From NCBI RefSeq assembly GCF_000016425.1, contig NC_009380.1, positions 4,034,144 to 4,098,143 of the forward strand: 64,000 bases of DNA, given 5' to 3'. The position numbers were made by a program, and so were the translations under genes. A model generated the notes under the pieces. It made no database searches. It was not told where the DNA came from and saw nothing but the letters and a program-made list of their open reading frames with translations. Source of the stretch: Salinispora tropica CNB-440 (GTDB lineage: Bacteria > Actinomycetota > Actinomycetes > Mycobacteriales > Micromonosporaceae). Positions 8,825 through 16,822 of the stretch are shown one piece after another (the stretch's first letter is position 1; every line of letters starts with the position of its first letter).

Positions 8825-9747
8825 GCCGTCACCGCCCGCCGGGCGATCAGCCGCTCCGCGGTGCGCAGCGCGGCCGACGTCATGATGTCCAGGTTTCCCG
8901 CGTACGTGGGCAGGTAGTGCCCGGCGCCCGAGACCTCCAGGAAGGTCGAGACCTGCAGCCCGGTGAGGCGTCGACCGAGCGCCGGCAGGTAGCTGTCCAC
9001 CCGGTCGAACTGCACATCCTGTTTCAGGCAGTAACCGGGGACATACTCCTGTACGGCACGGACCATGTCGGCGATGGCCGCGGCGATCGCGCTTCGGTCC
9101 GCGTCGGTGTCCGGACAGAGGCAGTACACGGTGTCCCGCATCAGCAGCGGCGGATCCGCTGGGTTGAGCACGATGATGGCCTTGCCCAGCTCGGCGCCGC
9201 CGACAACCTCGATCGCCCGGGCGGTGGTCTCGGTGAACTCGTCGATGTTGGCCCGGGTGCCCGGCCCGGCCGACTTCGCGGCGATCGAGGCGACGATCTC
9301 CCCGTACGTGACCGGGGTGACCCGGCCGACGGCGGCGACGATCGGCACGGTCGCCTGCCCGCCGCAAGTGACCATGTTGACGTTGGTCTCCCGCAGGTGC
9401 TCATCGAGATTGACCGGCGGTACCACGTACGGCCCGACCGCCGCGGGGGTCAGGTCGACCACGGTCCGACCGTGGGCACGCAGCACGGCGTCGTGATGTC
9501 GGTGGGCCCCGGCCGAGGTGGCGTCGAAGACCAGCGCCACGTCGGCGAACTCGGGCAGCGCCACGAGCCCCGCCACCCCCTCGGCGGTGGTGGTGACGCC
9601 GAGTCGCCGGGCCCGGGCCAGCCCATCGGAGTCCGGGTCGATACCCGCCATGGCGACCATCCGCAGGCTGTCGCTGAGCCGCAGAACTTTGATCATCAAG
9701 TCGGTCCCGATATTCCCGGAACCGAGTACTGCCACCCCGACGCTCAC
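8821..9747 (-). CDS. nbaJ: Acetaldehyde dehydrogenase (acylating)
   Basis: DmpF/MhpF-type enzyme of 308 residues that converts acetaldehyde, NAD and CoA to acetyl-CoA. The Rossmann motif GSGNIG is at residues 9-14 and the catalytic Cys128 is in NMVTCGG. It should form a channel complex with the aldolase encoded immediately downstream. GTG 9747 has AAGGAGGT six bases upstream and overlaps the hydratase stop as GTGA. This is the final step feeding central metabolism. Confidence 0.95.
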
Positions 9748-10541
9748 TGTTCGACCTCCTTCGCGAAGCAGGTACGTACCGATCCGAGGCCGGAGATCCG
9801 CGCCTCGTACGCGGCGCCGGGCGTCACCGGCACCAACGGGCCGAGCGCCCCGGAGAGCACCACGTCACCCGCCCGGAGCGGATCACCGGAGCGGGCCAGG
9901 GTCCGCGCCAGCCAGGCCAGCGCGTGCAGCGGGTTACCGAGGCAGGCGGCGGCGGCACCGACCGAGACCGGATCTCCGCCCTGCTCCAGAACCATGCCGG
10001 CGAGGCGCAGATCCACATCGGCGAGCCGGCGGGGCGTGGTACCCAGCACGAACAGCCCACTGGACGCGTTGTCCGCGATGGTGTCCACGATGGTGATGTC
10101 CCAGCCGGCGATCCGGGAGTCGACAATCTCGATCGCCGGTAGCAGGTGATCGACCGCCCGGATCAGGTCGGCGGTGGTGATCCGCTCGTCCGGCAGGTCC
10201 GCGCCGAGCACGAACGCGATCTCGGCCTCCACCCGGGGCTGGAGCAGCCGACCAGGCGGCACCTCCCCGCCGTCGGGCACCGCCGTATCCTCGGTCAGCA
10301 CCCCGAAGTCCGGCTGGTAGACGCCGAGGCTCTCCTGCACGGCAGCAGAGGTCAGACCAATCTTGGCGCCGACTCGCCGGTGCCCACGCCGCAGCCACTG
10401 GCGCACCTGCGCCTGTTGCACGAGGTACGCCGAGTCAATGTCCCCGTCGGGGACAAGCCGCCCACGCAGCGGAGGACAGGGTTTGCCGCTCTCCCGAGCC
10501 TCGGTGAGCTCCCGGGCGGCGTTCTCGTAATCGACGGTCAT
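9744..10541 (-). CDS. nbaH: 2-Oxopent-4-enoate hydratase (FAH family)
   Basis: Enzyme of 265 residues of the 2-keto-4-pentenoate hydratase family, adding water to 2-oxopent-4-enoate to give 4-hydroxy-2-oxovalerate. The GAKIGLTSAAVQESLGV segment and the acidic EAEIAFVLG metal site are characteristic. It is a paralogue of nbaG, and the two proteins are known to form a complex in related pathways. ATG 10541 overlaps the nbaE stop as ATGA. Order and coupling place it in the same operon. Confidence 0.9.
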   Translation of the reverse strand: MTVDYENAARELTEARESGKPCPPLRGRLVPDGDIDSAYLVQQAQVRQWLRRGHRRVGAKIGLTSAAVQESLGVYQPDFGVLTEDTAVPDGGEVPPGRLLQPRVEAEIAFVLGADLPDERITTADLIRAVDHLLPAIEIVDSRIAGWDITIVDTIADNASSGLFVLGTTPRRLADVDLRLAGMVLEQGGDPVSVGAAAACLGNPLHALAWLARTLARSGDPLRAGDVVLSGALGPLVPVTPGAAYEARISGLGSVRTCFAKEVEQ

Positions 10542-12043
10542 GTCAGGTCCACACAGACGTTGGTGAGCTCGGAATAGAAACCCAGCGAATGAACGCCGCC
10601 CTCGCGGCCGACGCCGGAGGACTTCACCCCACCGAACGGGGTACGCAGGTCACGCAGGTACCAGGTGTTGACCCAGACGATTCCCGCGTCCAACCGGGCA
10701 CCGGCCCGGTGGGCCCGGCCCACGTCTCGGGTCCACACCGCCGCCGCCAGGCCGTACTCGGTGCCGTTGGCCAGCGCGTACGCCTCCTCCTCGTCGTCGA
10801 AGGGCGCCACGTGCACGACCGGGCCGAAGATCTCCTCCCGGTTGGTTCGCGCGTCCGGGCCGAGCCCGGCGAGCACCGTCGGCTGGATGTACGCGCCGCC
10901 GTCGCGGGCGTCACCGAAGCGCGGCGTACCGCCGCCGGCGAGGACCTGCGCCCCCTCGGCTCGGGCCAGTTCGTAGTGGCCGAGCACCTTCTCCCGGTGA
11001 ACGGGCGAGATCAGCGGCATGTTTGCCGTGGCCTCGTCGACGGGCCACCCGTACGGCAGTTCGGCGGCCCGCTCGGCCAGCCGGGCGGTGAACTCCGCGA
11101 AGACCGGACGCTGCACGTAGATGCGTTCGGTGCAGAGGCAGACCTGGCCACCGTTGGTGAAGCTGGACCGCACCGAGCCGGCCACCGCCGCCGACAGGTC
11201 GGCGTCGGCGAAGACCAGCCCGGCGTTCTTGCCACCCAGCTCGAAGGAGACCGCCTTCACCCCGTCGGAAGCGGCCCGCATGATGGCTCCGCCGGTGGTT
11301 GACTCGCCGGTGAAGGTGATCGCGTTGACGTCGGGGTGCGAGGTAAGAAACTCCCCCGCCGAGCCGGGCCCGAAGCCGTGCACGACGTTGAAGACGCCCT
11401 CGGGCACGCCGGCGGCGGCCATCACCTCGGCGAGCAGGGTCGCCGAGGCGGGTGTCTCCTCACTGGGCTTGACCACCACCGCGTTGCCACACGCCAACGC
11501 GGGCGCGACCTTCCAGGTGAGCAGGAGCAACGGCAGGTTCCACGGGACGATCACCGCGACCACGCCGACTGGCTTGCGGAGCGCGTAGTTCAGCGCACGG
11601 CCACCGGATGGGGTACGGGTGCTGAACGACTCGGTCGGTGTGGTCGCCGCGATCTCGGCGAAGGCACGGAAGTTGGCCGCGCCGCGCGGGATGTCCAGGG
11701 TCCGGGCCTGCGAAATCGTCTTGCCGGTGTCCGCCACCTCAGCGGTGACCAGGTCATCAAAGCGGCGCTCCAGTTCGTCGGCGATCCGGAGCAGCACCTC
11801 GGCGCGCTCTCGTTCGCCGAGCCGACCCCACGGGCCACGCAGCGCCGCACGCGCGGCGGCCACCGCGTCGTCCACTCCGGCCTGATCCGCCTCGACGACC
11901 TCGAAGAGCGGCTCCCCGGTAACCGGGCTGTGCTTGGTGAAACGGCGACCCGAGTCGACGAACTCGCCAGCGATGAAGTTGGGCAGCAGGGCCGTCCCGC
12001 CCGGCGCCTGGCCCTGCATCTGGCGCGCATCCCACCGGGTCAT
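10538..12043 (-). CDS. nbaE: 2-Aminomuconic 6-semialdehyde dehydrogenase
   Basis: ALDH-superfamily enzyme of 501 residues that oxidises 2-aminomuconate semialdehyde to 2-aminomuconate with NAD. Catalytic residues fall at Cys302 (GQVCLC), Glu268 (FELGG) and Asn169 (PWNLP). Arg120 and Arg464, reported to bind the carboxylates in the Pseudomonas fluorescens enzyme, are present at the same numbers, which favours this substrate over 2-hydroxymuconate semialdehyde. ATG 12043 follows GGAGG and overlaps the kmo stop. Length is standard for the family. Confidence 0.95.
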   Translation of the reverse strand: MTRWDARQMQGQAPGGTALLPNFIAGEFVDSGRRFTKHSPVTGEPLFEVVEADQAGVDDAVAAARAALRGPWGRLGERERAEVLLRIADELERRFDDLVTAEVADTGKTISQARTLDIPRGAANFRAFAEIAATTPTESFSTRTPSGGRALNYALRKPVGVVAVIVPWNLPLLLLTWKVAPALACGNAVVVKPSEETPASATLLAEVMAAAGVPEGVFNVVHGFGPGSAGEFLTSHPDVNAITFTGESTTGGAIMRAASDGVKAVSFELGGKNAGLVFADADLSAAVAGSVRSSFTNGGQVCLCTERIYVQRPVFAEFTARLAERAAELPYGWPVDEATANMPLISPVHREKVLGHYELARAEGAQVLAGGGTPRFGDARDGGAYIQPTVLAGLGPDARTNREEIFGPVVHVAPFDDEEEAYALANGTEYGLAAAVWTRDVGRAHRAGARLDAGIVWVNTWYLRDLRTPFGGVKSSGVGREGGVHSLGFYSELTNVCVDLT

Positions 12044-13377
12044 CCGCGCCTCCCTCGACGAAACGCAGCCCCGACCACGCCAGCCAGGAGAGCCGCCGCG
12101 CCCCCGGCCACCGCACCCAGCAGTTGGTGCTGGCGACGGACCCGGCGGCGCACCTGCGCGTACGGGGTGGTCGAGAAGGAGACCAGCTCGTACCGGGACA
12201 CGTACCGACCGGGCAGCGCCCGCTCCAGCGTCTGCTCCACCCGTCGGCCGAGCTGAAACAACGGCGAGGCGACCCGGTCGCGCATCTCGACGAAGTTGGC
12301 CAGCGCCATCCGGGCGATCGCCTCGGCATTGGCCTGCCGGCGGTGGTGGAACAGCGGTAGCGCGGCGGACCAGTCGTCGGCGCACTCGTCGAGGCAGCGG
12401 TCCAGCTCCACCACGTCCTCGAAGGCACAGTTGGCGCCCTGCCCGTAGAACGGGACGATGGCGTGCGCCGCGTCACCGAGCAGCCCGACTCTCCCATTCA
12501 CCTGCCAGGGGGCACAGCGGACGGTGCCGAGCACTCCGACCGGATTGTGGAGGTAGTCGTCAACCAGGTTCGGCGCGAGTGGGAGCAGGTCCGGGTAGTG
12601 CTGCGCGAAGTGTTGCTCGATCGCCGCCGGACTGCCCAGTGAGGCGAAGCTCGCGGTGCCGTGGGTGGGCCAGAAGAGCGTACAGGTGAAGGAGCGGTCC
12701 GGGTTCGGCAACGCGATCATCATCGACGTGCCCCGCGGCCAGATGTGCAGTGCCTCCGGGTCCAGCGCGAAGGTCCCGCCCAGCGGGGGAATGGTCAGCT
12801 CCTTGTAGCCGTAGTCGAGAAAGTCCAGACTCTCCCGCAGCAGGCCGTGGCCGAGGAGCTGGCCACGAACCGCCGAACCAGCCCCGTCGGCGCCCAGGAC
12901 CACCGACGCGGCAGCGGTGACCTTCCCCTGTGGGGTTTCGAAGGTCATCTCCCCGGTAGCCGGGTCGAGGTCGACCAGCCGGTGGTCGAAGGCGACCCGC
13001 ACGCCCGGCAACGCGGCAGCCTCGGTCAGCAGGGCGTTGTTCAGCGCCCCCCGACTGATCGAGTTGATCGCCCGATCCCCGGCCGCGCTGTACGCCTGAA
13101 ACTGCGGCTCGCCGTCCACCGGGTGAATCATTCGGCCCCGCATCGGCAACGCGTCGGCCATCACCCGGGCGTCCAGGCCGATCCGGCGCAGCGCGTCCAA
13201 CCCTCGTTCGGAGAGCGCCAGGTTGATGGAGCGACCCCGGTCAACCGGACCGGTCCGTGGGTCGGGACGGCGTTCGTAGAGGGCCACCGGATAGCCTCGC
13301 CGGGCCAGGAAGGCGGCGAGCAGGCAGCCGGAGAGTCCGGCGCCGACAACGGCGACCTCAGTGTGCTCTGTGCTCAT
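12040..13377 (-). CDS. kmo: Kynurenine 3-monooxygenase with C-terminal membrane helix
   Basis: FAD-dependent hydroxylase of 445 residues that makes 3-hydroxykynurenine. The FAD motif GAGLSG is at residues 12-17, and GDAAHAIVPFYGQGAN is the second flavin motif typical of KMO. The last 30 residues form a strongly hydrophobic Ala/Gly/Leu helix (about 419-438) flanked by arginines, suggesting tail anchoring to the cell membrane. Eukaryotic KMO also has a C-terminal anchor, whereas the Pseudomonas enzyme is soluble. ATG 13377 follows GGAGGT and overlaps the kynU stop as TGATG. Confidence 0.95.
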   Translation of the reverse strand: MSTEHTEVAVVGAGLSGCLLAAFLARRGYPVALYERRPDPRTGPVDRGRSINLALSERGLDALRRIGLDARVMADALPMRGRMIHPVDGEPQFQAYSAAGDRAINSISRGALNNALLTEAAALPGVRVAFDHRLVDLDPATGEMTFETPQGKVTAAASVVLGADGAGSAVRGQLLGHGLLRESLDFLDYGYKELTIPPLGGTFALDPEALHIWPRGTSMMIALPNPDRSFTCTLFWPTHGTASFASLGSPAAIEQHFAQHYPDLLPLAPNLVDDYLHNPVGVLGTVRCAPWQVNGRVGLLGDAAHAIVPFYGQGANCAFEDVVELDRCLDECADDWSAALPLFHHRRQANAEAIARMALANFVEMRDRVASPLFQLGRRVEQTLERALPGRYVSRYELVSFSTTPYAQVRRRVRRQHQLLGAVAGGAAALLAGVVGAAFRRGRRG

Positions 13378-14666
13378 CAGTGCACCTCCACCGTCGCGGC
13401 CAACGCGTCGGCCACCCGCCAGCAATCGTGGTATGTCGAGTAAAGCGGCACCGGTGCGAACCGGACAACATCTGGCTCTCGAGCGTCTGCGACAACCCCG
13501 TGCTCCAACCGCAGCCGCTTCGCCAACTCGGCGGCGCTGCCAGTGCCGATTCGCACCGAAAGCTGTGCGCCACGGCGGTCCGGGTCGCGCGGAGTGACCA
13601 CTGCCAGGGGCCGGCCCGGAGTGACCTGGTCCAGCAGCCACTCCAGGTAGCCGGTCAGCCGGACACTGCGCTCCCGCAACGCCGTCATGCCGACCGAGTC
13701 GAAGACCTCCAGCGACGTGCGCACCGGCCCCATCGCGAGGATCGGTGGGTTGGAGACCTGCCAGGCCTCCGCCGTCGCCGGCGGTCGGGCAACCGGCGAC
13801 ATCTCGAACCGGGTAGCCGCCTCGGTACTCCACCAGCCCTCGAACCGGGGCAGCGTCGGATCGGCGAGGTGGCGCTCGTGGACGAACACTCCGGAGAGCC
13901 CGCCCGGCCCGGAGTTCAGGTACTTGTAGGAGCACCACGCCGCGAAGTCGACATCCCAGTCGTGCAGGGCCAGGGGCACGTTTCCCGCGGCGTGCGCCAG
14001 ATCCCAGCCGACCACCGCGCCGGCCGCCCGACCAGCTGCGGTGATCTCCGGGATCTCCATCAGCTCGCCGGTCAGGTAGTTGACCCCGCCGAGGAGCACC
14101 AACGCGATCGTGTCACCCTCCGCCGCGAGCAGGTCACGCACGTCGGCGGTACGCAGGGTGTCCTCACCGGGACGGGGAGCCAGGCGCACCACCGTGCTGT
14201 CCGGGTCAAGGCCGTGGAACCGGGCCTGGCTACGGACGGCGTAGCTGTCCGAGGGAAAGGCGCTGTCCTCGATGACGATCCGGGTACGGACGCCGGTCGG
14301 CCGGTAGAAGCTCACCATCAGCAGGTGCAGGTTGACAGTGAGGGAGTTCATCACCACCACCTCTGCCGGCCGGGCTCCGACCAGCCGGGCGGTCGGTGCG
14401 GTCAGCAACTCGTGGTAGGGCAGCCACGGGCGATCGGCCGCCAGGTGTCCCTCCACCCCGAGACGGCGCCAAGCCTCCAGATCGGCGAACAACTCGTCCC
14501 GGGTCGCCCGGGGCTGTAGGCCCAGCGAGTTCCCGGCCAGGTATGCCGCCTGCTGGTAGCGCCCGCCGTCGGCGGGCGGGACGTGGAACAGGTGCCGGTG
14601 GCCGGGGTCCGCGGTGTCCAGGCGGTTTGCCGCCTTCTCCTCCTGGATCAGCTCTTCCTCGCGCAT
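13377..14666 (-). CDS. kynU: Kynureninase
   Basis: PLP enzyme of 429 residues that cleaves 3-hydroxykynurenine to 3-hydroxyanthranilate and alanine. The PLP lysine is Lys248 in the CSYKYLNSGPGG motif, preceded by the aspartate of WDLAHAAGN. I chose ATG 14666 because a purine-rich GGGGAGCGGAG precedes it; GTG 14690 would overlap the upstream stop as GTGA, like the rest of the operon, and cannot be excluded. Length matches bacterial KynU. Confidence 0.95.
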   Translation of the reverse strand: MREEELIQEEKAANRLDTADPGHRHLFHVPPADGGRYQQAAYLAGNSLGLQPRATRDELFADLEAWRRLGVEGHLAADRPWLPYHELLTAPTARLVGARPAEVVVMNSLTVNLHLLMVSFYRPTGVRTRIVIEDSAFPSDSYAVRSQARFHGLDPDSTVVRLAPRPGEDTLRTADVRDLLAAEGDTIALVLLGGVNYLTGELMEIPEITAAGRAAGAVVGWDLAHAAGNVPLALHDWDVDFAAWCSYKYLNSGPGGLSGVFVHERHLADPTLPRFEGWWSTEAATRFEMSPVARPPATAEAWQVSNPPILAMGPVRTSLEVFDSVGMTALRERSVRLTGYLEWLLDQVTPGRPLAVVTPRDPDRRGAQLSVRIGTGSAAELAKRLRLEHGVVADAREPDVVRFAPVPLYSTYHDCWRVADALAATVEVH

Positions 14667-14686
14667 GCGTTCGCTCCGCTCCCCGC

Positions 14687-15583
14687 TCACATCGCGGTCC
14701 GGGCCGACCACAGCTCCGGGAAGACCACCCGGGCCATGCTCCGTTGTAGCCAGGCCAGTCCAGCCGAGCCACCGCTACCGACCTTGGCGCCCATCGTCCG
14801 CTGCACCGCCTTGACGTGGTACCAGCGCCAGTCGCCGAACCCCTCGGCCACCTCGGTCAACGCCTCGCCGAGCAGCCGAAGCTGGTCATCCGGGCTGGCG
14901 GTGTAGATTCGCACCCAGGCGGCCTCCACCGCCGGATGCGGCTGGTGCTCCTCGGCGACGTCGCGGCCGAGAAGCTCCTGAGGAAGATCATGGCCGTGCC
15001 GGGCGAGCAGAGCGAGCACGTCGTCCCAGAGGCTGGGAGCGTTCAGGGCAGCGGTCAGTTCGGCGTGCACCTCGACCTGCCGACGGAACGGACGGATCAG
15101 GGCGGGGTCGCGGAGACCCAGCAGGAGTTCCAGGTGGCGATACATCGCCGACTGGAAGCCCGAGCCCTCGCCGAGGAGATTGCGGAACCGGTTGAAGTCG
15201 GCGGGAGTCATCCAGCGCAGGCTCCGCCAGGCCGCGTTCAGCCCGTCCAGGTGCAGGGCGGCGCGACGCAGCGGGGCCAGGGCATCCCGAATCTGGTCCG
15301 CGCGTAGCAGCCGCTGGATCTCGCGCAGTTCGTGACAGATCAGATTGAAGTACAGCTCCATGATCTGACTGGTCACGAGGAAGGACATCTCGCCCGGGTC
15401 GCTGCTCAGCGGCGTCTGCAATCGGTGCAGGGTGCTGGCCTGGACGTAGGCGTCGTACGGGATCCGTCCAGTGAACTCCAGGGTGGGCTCACCGCCGTTG
15501 CGGGCGGCTCGGGTAGCGCGTTGCCGCGGGGTTGCCGGCCGCACCTCCGCCGCGGTGGTCGCCCGTAGTTCTGTTCGTTCCAC
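14687..15583 (-). CDS. kynA: Tryptophan 2,3-dioxygenase
   Basis: Haem dioxygenase of about 298 residues and first enzyme of the pathway, converting L-tryptophan to N-formylkynurenine. Recognisable features are YDAYVQASTLHRLQ with active-site His53, FLVTSQIMEL, and the C-terminal WYHVKAVQRTMG region holding the haem ligand, followed by GSGGS. GTG 15583 was preferred over ATG 15613 because GGAGGGAG lies just upstream. It is the first gene of the 12-gene operon, so its upstream region should hold the main promoter. Confidence 0.95.
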   Translation of the reverse strand: MERTELRATTAAEVRPATPRQRATRAARNGGEPTLEFTGRIPYDAYVQASTLHRLQTPLSSDPGEMSFLVTSQIMELYFNLICHELREIQRLLRADQIRDALAPLRRAALHLDGLNAAWRSLRWMTPADFNRFRNLLGEGSGFQSAMYRHLELLLGLRDPALIRPFRRQVEVHAELTAALNAPSLWDDVLALLARHGHDLPQELLGRDVAEEHQPHPAVEAAWVRIYTASPDDQLRLLGEALTEVAEGFGDWRWYHVKAVQRTMGAKVGSGGSAGLAWLQRSMARVVFPELWSARTAM

Positions 15584-15753
15584 CAGTCCGCTCCCTCCGC
15601 TCGAGCCGGCCATCCGGCCGTACTGCGGTAGCGGTCATGATGCCGTGACCGGTCGCGCCAGTGGAATGCCGAGACAACGGCTATCACGGCGGTTCACCTA
15701 CCAATCGCAAGGTGATACCCCAATTCCGCTTGGAGAACGTAAGGTTCCGTAGT
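15584..15753. promoter_or_regulatory. Divergent control region between kynA operon and Lrp regulator
   Basis: The 170-bp gap must hold promoters for both directions; I could not fix either by eye. Candidate operator repeats are CGGTCA-N8-TGACCG (15632-15651), TATCAC-N24-GTGATA (15682-15717) and an imperfect GGTTCACC/GGTGATACC pair (15691-15719). Lrp-family proteins commonly bind such loosely spaced repeats beside their own gene. The assignment is inference from position and symmetry. Confidence 0.5.
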
Positions 15754-16224
15754 GTGGACGAGATGGACTGGGCCCTGCTGAGCGAACTACAGGCCGACGC
15801 TCGGCTGTCGTACAGCGAACTGTCCCGCCGGGTACACCTCTCCCCGCCAGCGGTAGCCGAGCGGGTACGTCGGTTGGAGGATGCCGGCGTCATCACCGGC
15901 TATCACGCACACGTGGATCTGGCTCGAGCCGGGCGAACGGTGGTCGCGCTGATCCGCATGTCCTGCTACGGAGCCCGCTGCGTCCTCAACAGCCCGGAGA
16001 TCACGGGCTGGCCGGAGATCATGCAGATCCATCGGATCACCGGCGACGCATGCAGCATGCTGACCGTCACCGCCGGCTCGATCGAGGAGTTCGAGGCGGT
16101 CATTGATCGACTCGCCCCGTACGGCCAGCCCTCCAGCACGATGGTGCTCTCCACCCCACTCGGCTGGCGTCCGGTCACTCCACCCGGTTCCGATGGCAGT
16201 GAAGCCCCGTCCCGCCGCCGCTGA
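15754..16224 (+). CDS. Lrp/AsnC-family regulator, probable regulator of tryptophan catabolism
   Basis: Protein of 156 residues with an N-terminal winged HTH (MDWALLSELQADARLSYSELSRRV) and a C-terminal RAM/AsnC ligand domain. It is transcribed divergently from the tryptophan operon 170 bp away, the usual arrangement for a local amino-acid-responsive regulator. Tryptophan or kynurenine as ligand is inferred from context. Start GTG 15754 was chosen because the DNA-binding domain begins there; ATG 15763 is an alternative. The C-terminal tail (PGSDGSEAPSRRR) is probably disordered. Confidence 0.88.
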   Translation: MDEMDWALLSELQADARLSYSELSRRVHLSPPAVAERVRRLEDAGVITGYHAHVDLARAGRTVVALIRMSCYGARCVLNSPEITGWPEIMQIHRITGDACSMLTVTAGSIEEFEAVIDRLAPYGQPSSTMVLSTPLGWRPVTPPGSDGSEAPSRRR

Positions 16225-16313
16225 CCACCCGTGAGGGTTTGCCCGGAAGCCAGTGGGAAAGCAGGCCGCGGTACCCGGGGAGGGTCCGGTGATCGGCACC
16301 GGGAGGGGGAATC

Positions 16314-16808
16314 ATGCGGGGTCATCGCGTACTCGCCATGCTGGCCTTGGTGGCGGCGTTCGTCCTGTTCGGTGGCGCACCCGCCAGCGCCGGTGAGCAC
16401 ACCTTCATCGAGGTCACGCCGAATCCGGCGCAGTCTGGCACCCGCGTCGACATCCGGGCCAGCTGCGACAAGGACAACAACCGTCGGGCGACGGTGCACT
16501 CGGATGCCTTCGGTGGCCAGGTCTTCCTCCAGCCCAACAACGGCTTCCTCACCGGCCACGCCACCATCCCGGGCAGTAAGGGACCTGGCGACTACCGGGT
16601 CGAGCTGCGCTGCGACAACAACAAGACCGCCAACACGACGCTGACGGTGCTCAACATGTCACAGCCGACCAAGGGACCGGCGACCGGAGGCGGCGGCACC
16701 GCCGTCGGCCGTACCGGCTCCTACCTGCTGATCGGGGGCGTGGTCGCGGCGGCGCTGGCCGTCGGCTTCGGCTTCTTCGGTAACCGCCGCACCGGGAACG
16801 GTGCCTGA
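16314..16808 (+). CDS. Secreted, C-terminally anchored surface protein
   Basis: Protein of 164 residues not recognised at family level. It has a clear signal peptide (cleavage after ASA at residue 26), an Ig-like beta-rich middle (FIEVTPNPAQSGTRVDIRASC) with two cysteines, a Gly-rich linker, and a C-terminal membrane helix (about 133-153) ending in an Arg-containing tail. This resembles cell-wall sorting architecture, but no LPXTG is present; the nearest match is a PATGGGG stretch. ATG 16314 follows GGGAGGGGG. The class F sortase gene starts 14 bp downstream, so the two probably work together. Confidence 0.75.
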   Translation: MRGHRVLAMLALVAAFVLFGGAPASAGEHTFIEVTPNPAQSGTRVDIRASCDKDNNRRATVHSDAFGGQVFLQPNNGFLTGHATIPGSKGPGDYRVELRCDNNKTANTTLTVLNMSQPTKGPATGGGGTAVGRTGSYLLIGGVVAAALAVGFGFFGNRRTGNGA

Positions 16809-16822
16809 CCCGCCCCGCCACC

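Noticed and set aside
12044..12385. Upstream extension of the nbaE frame
   Set aside because: ATG 12043 has GGAGG and an overlap with kmo; upstream residues are the out-of-frame shadow of kmo.
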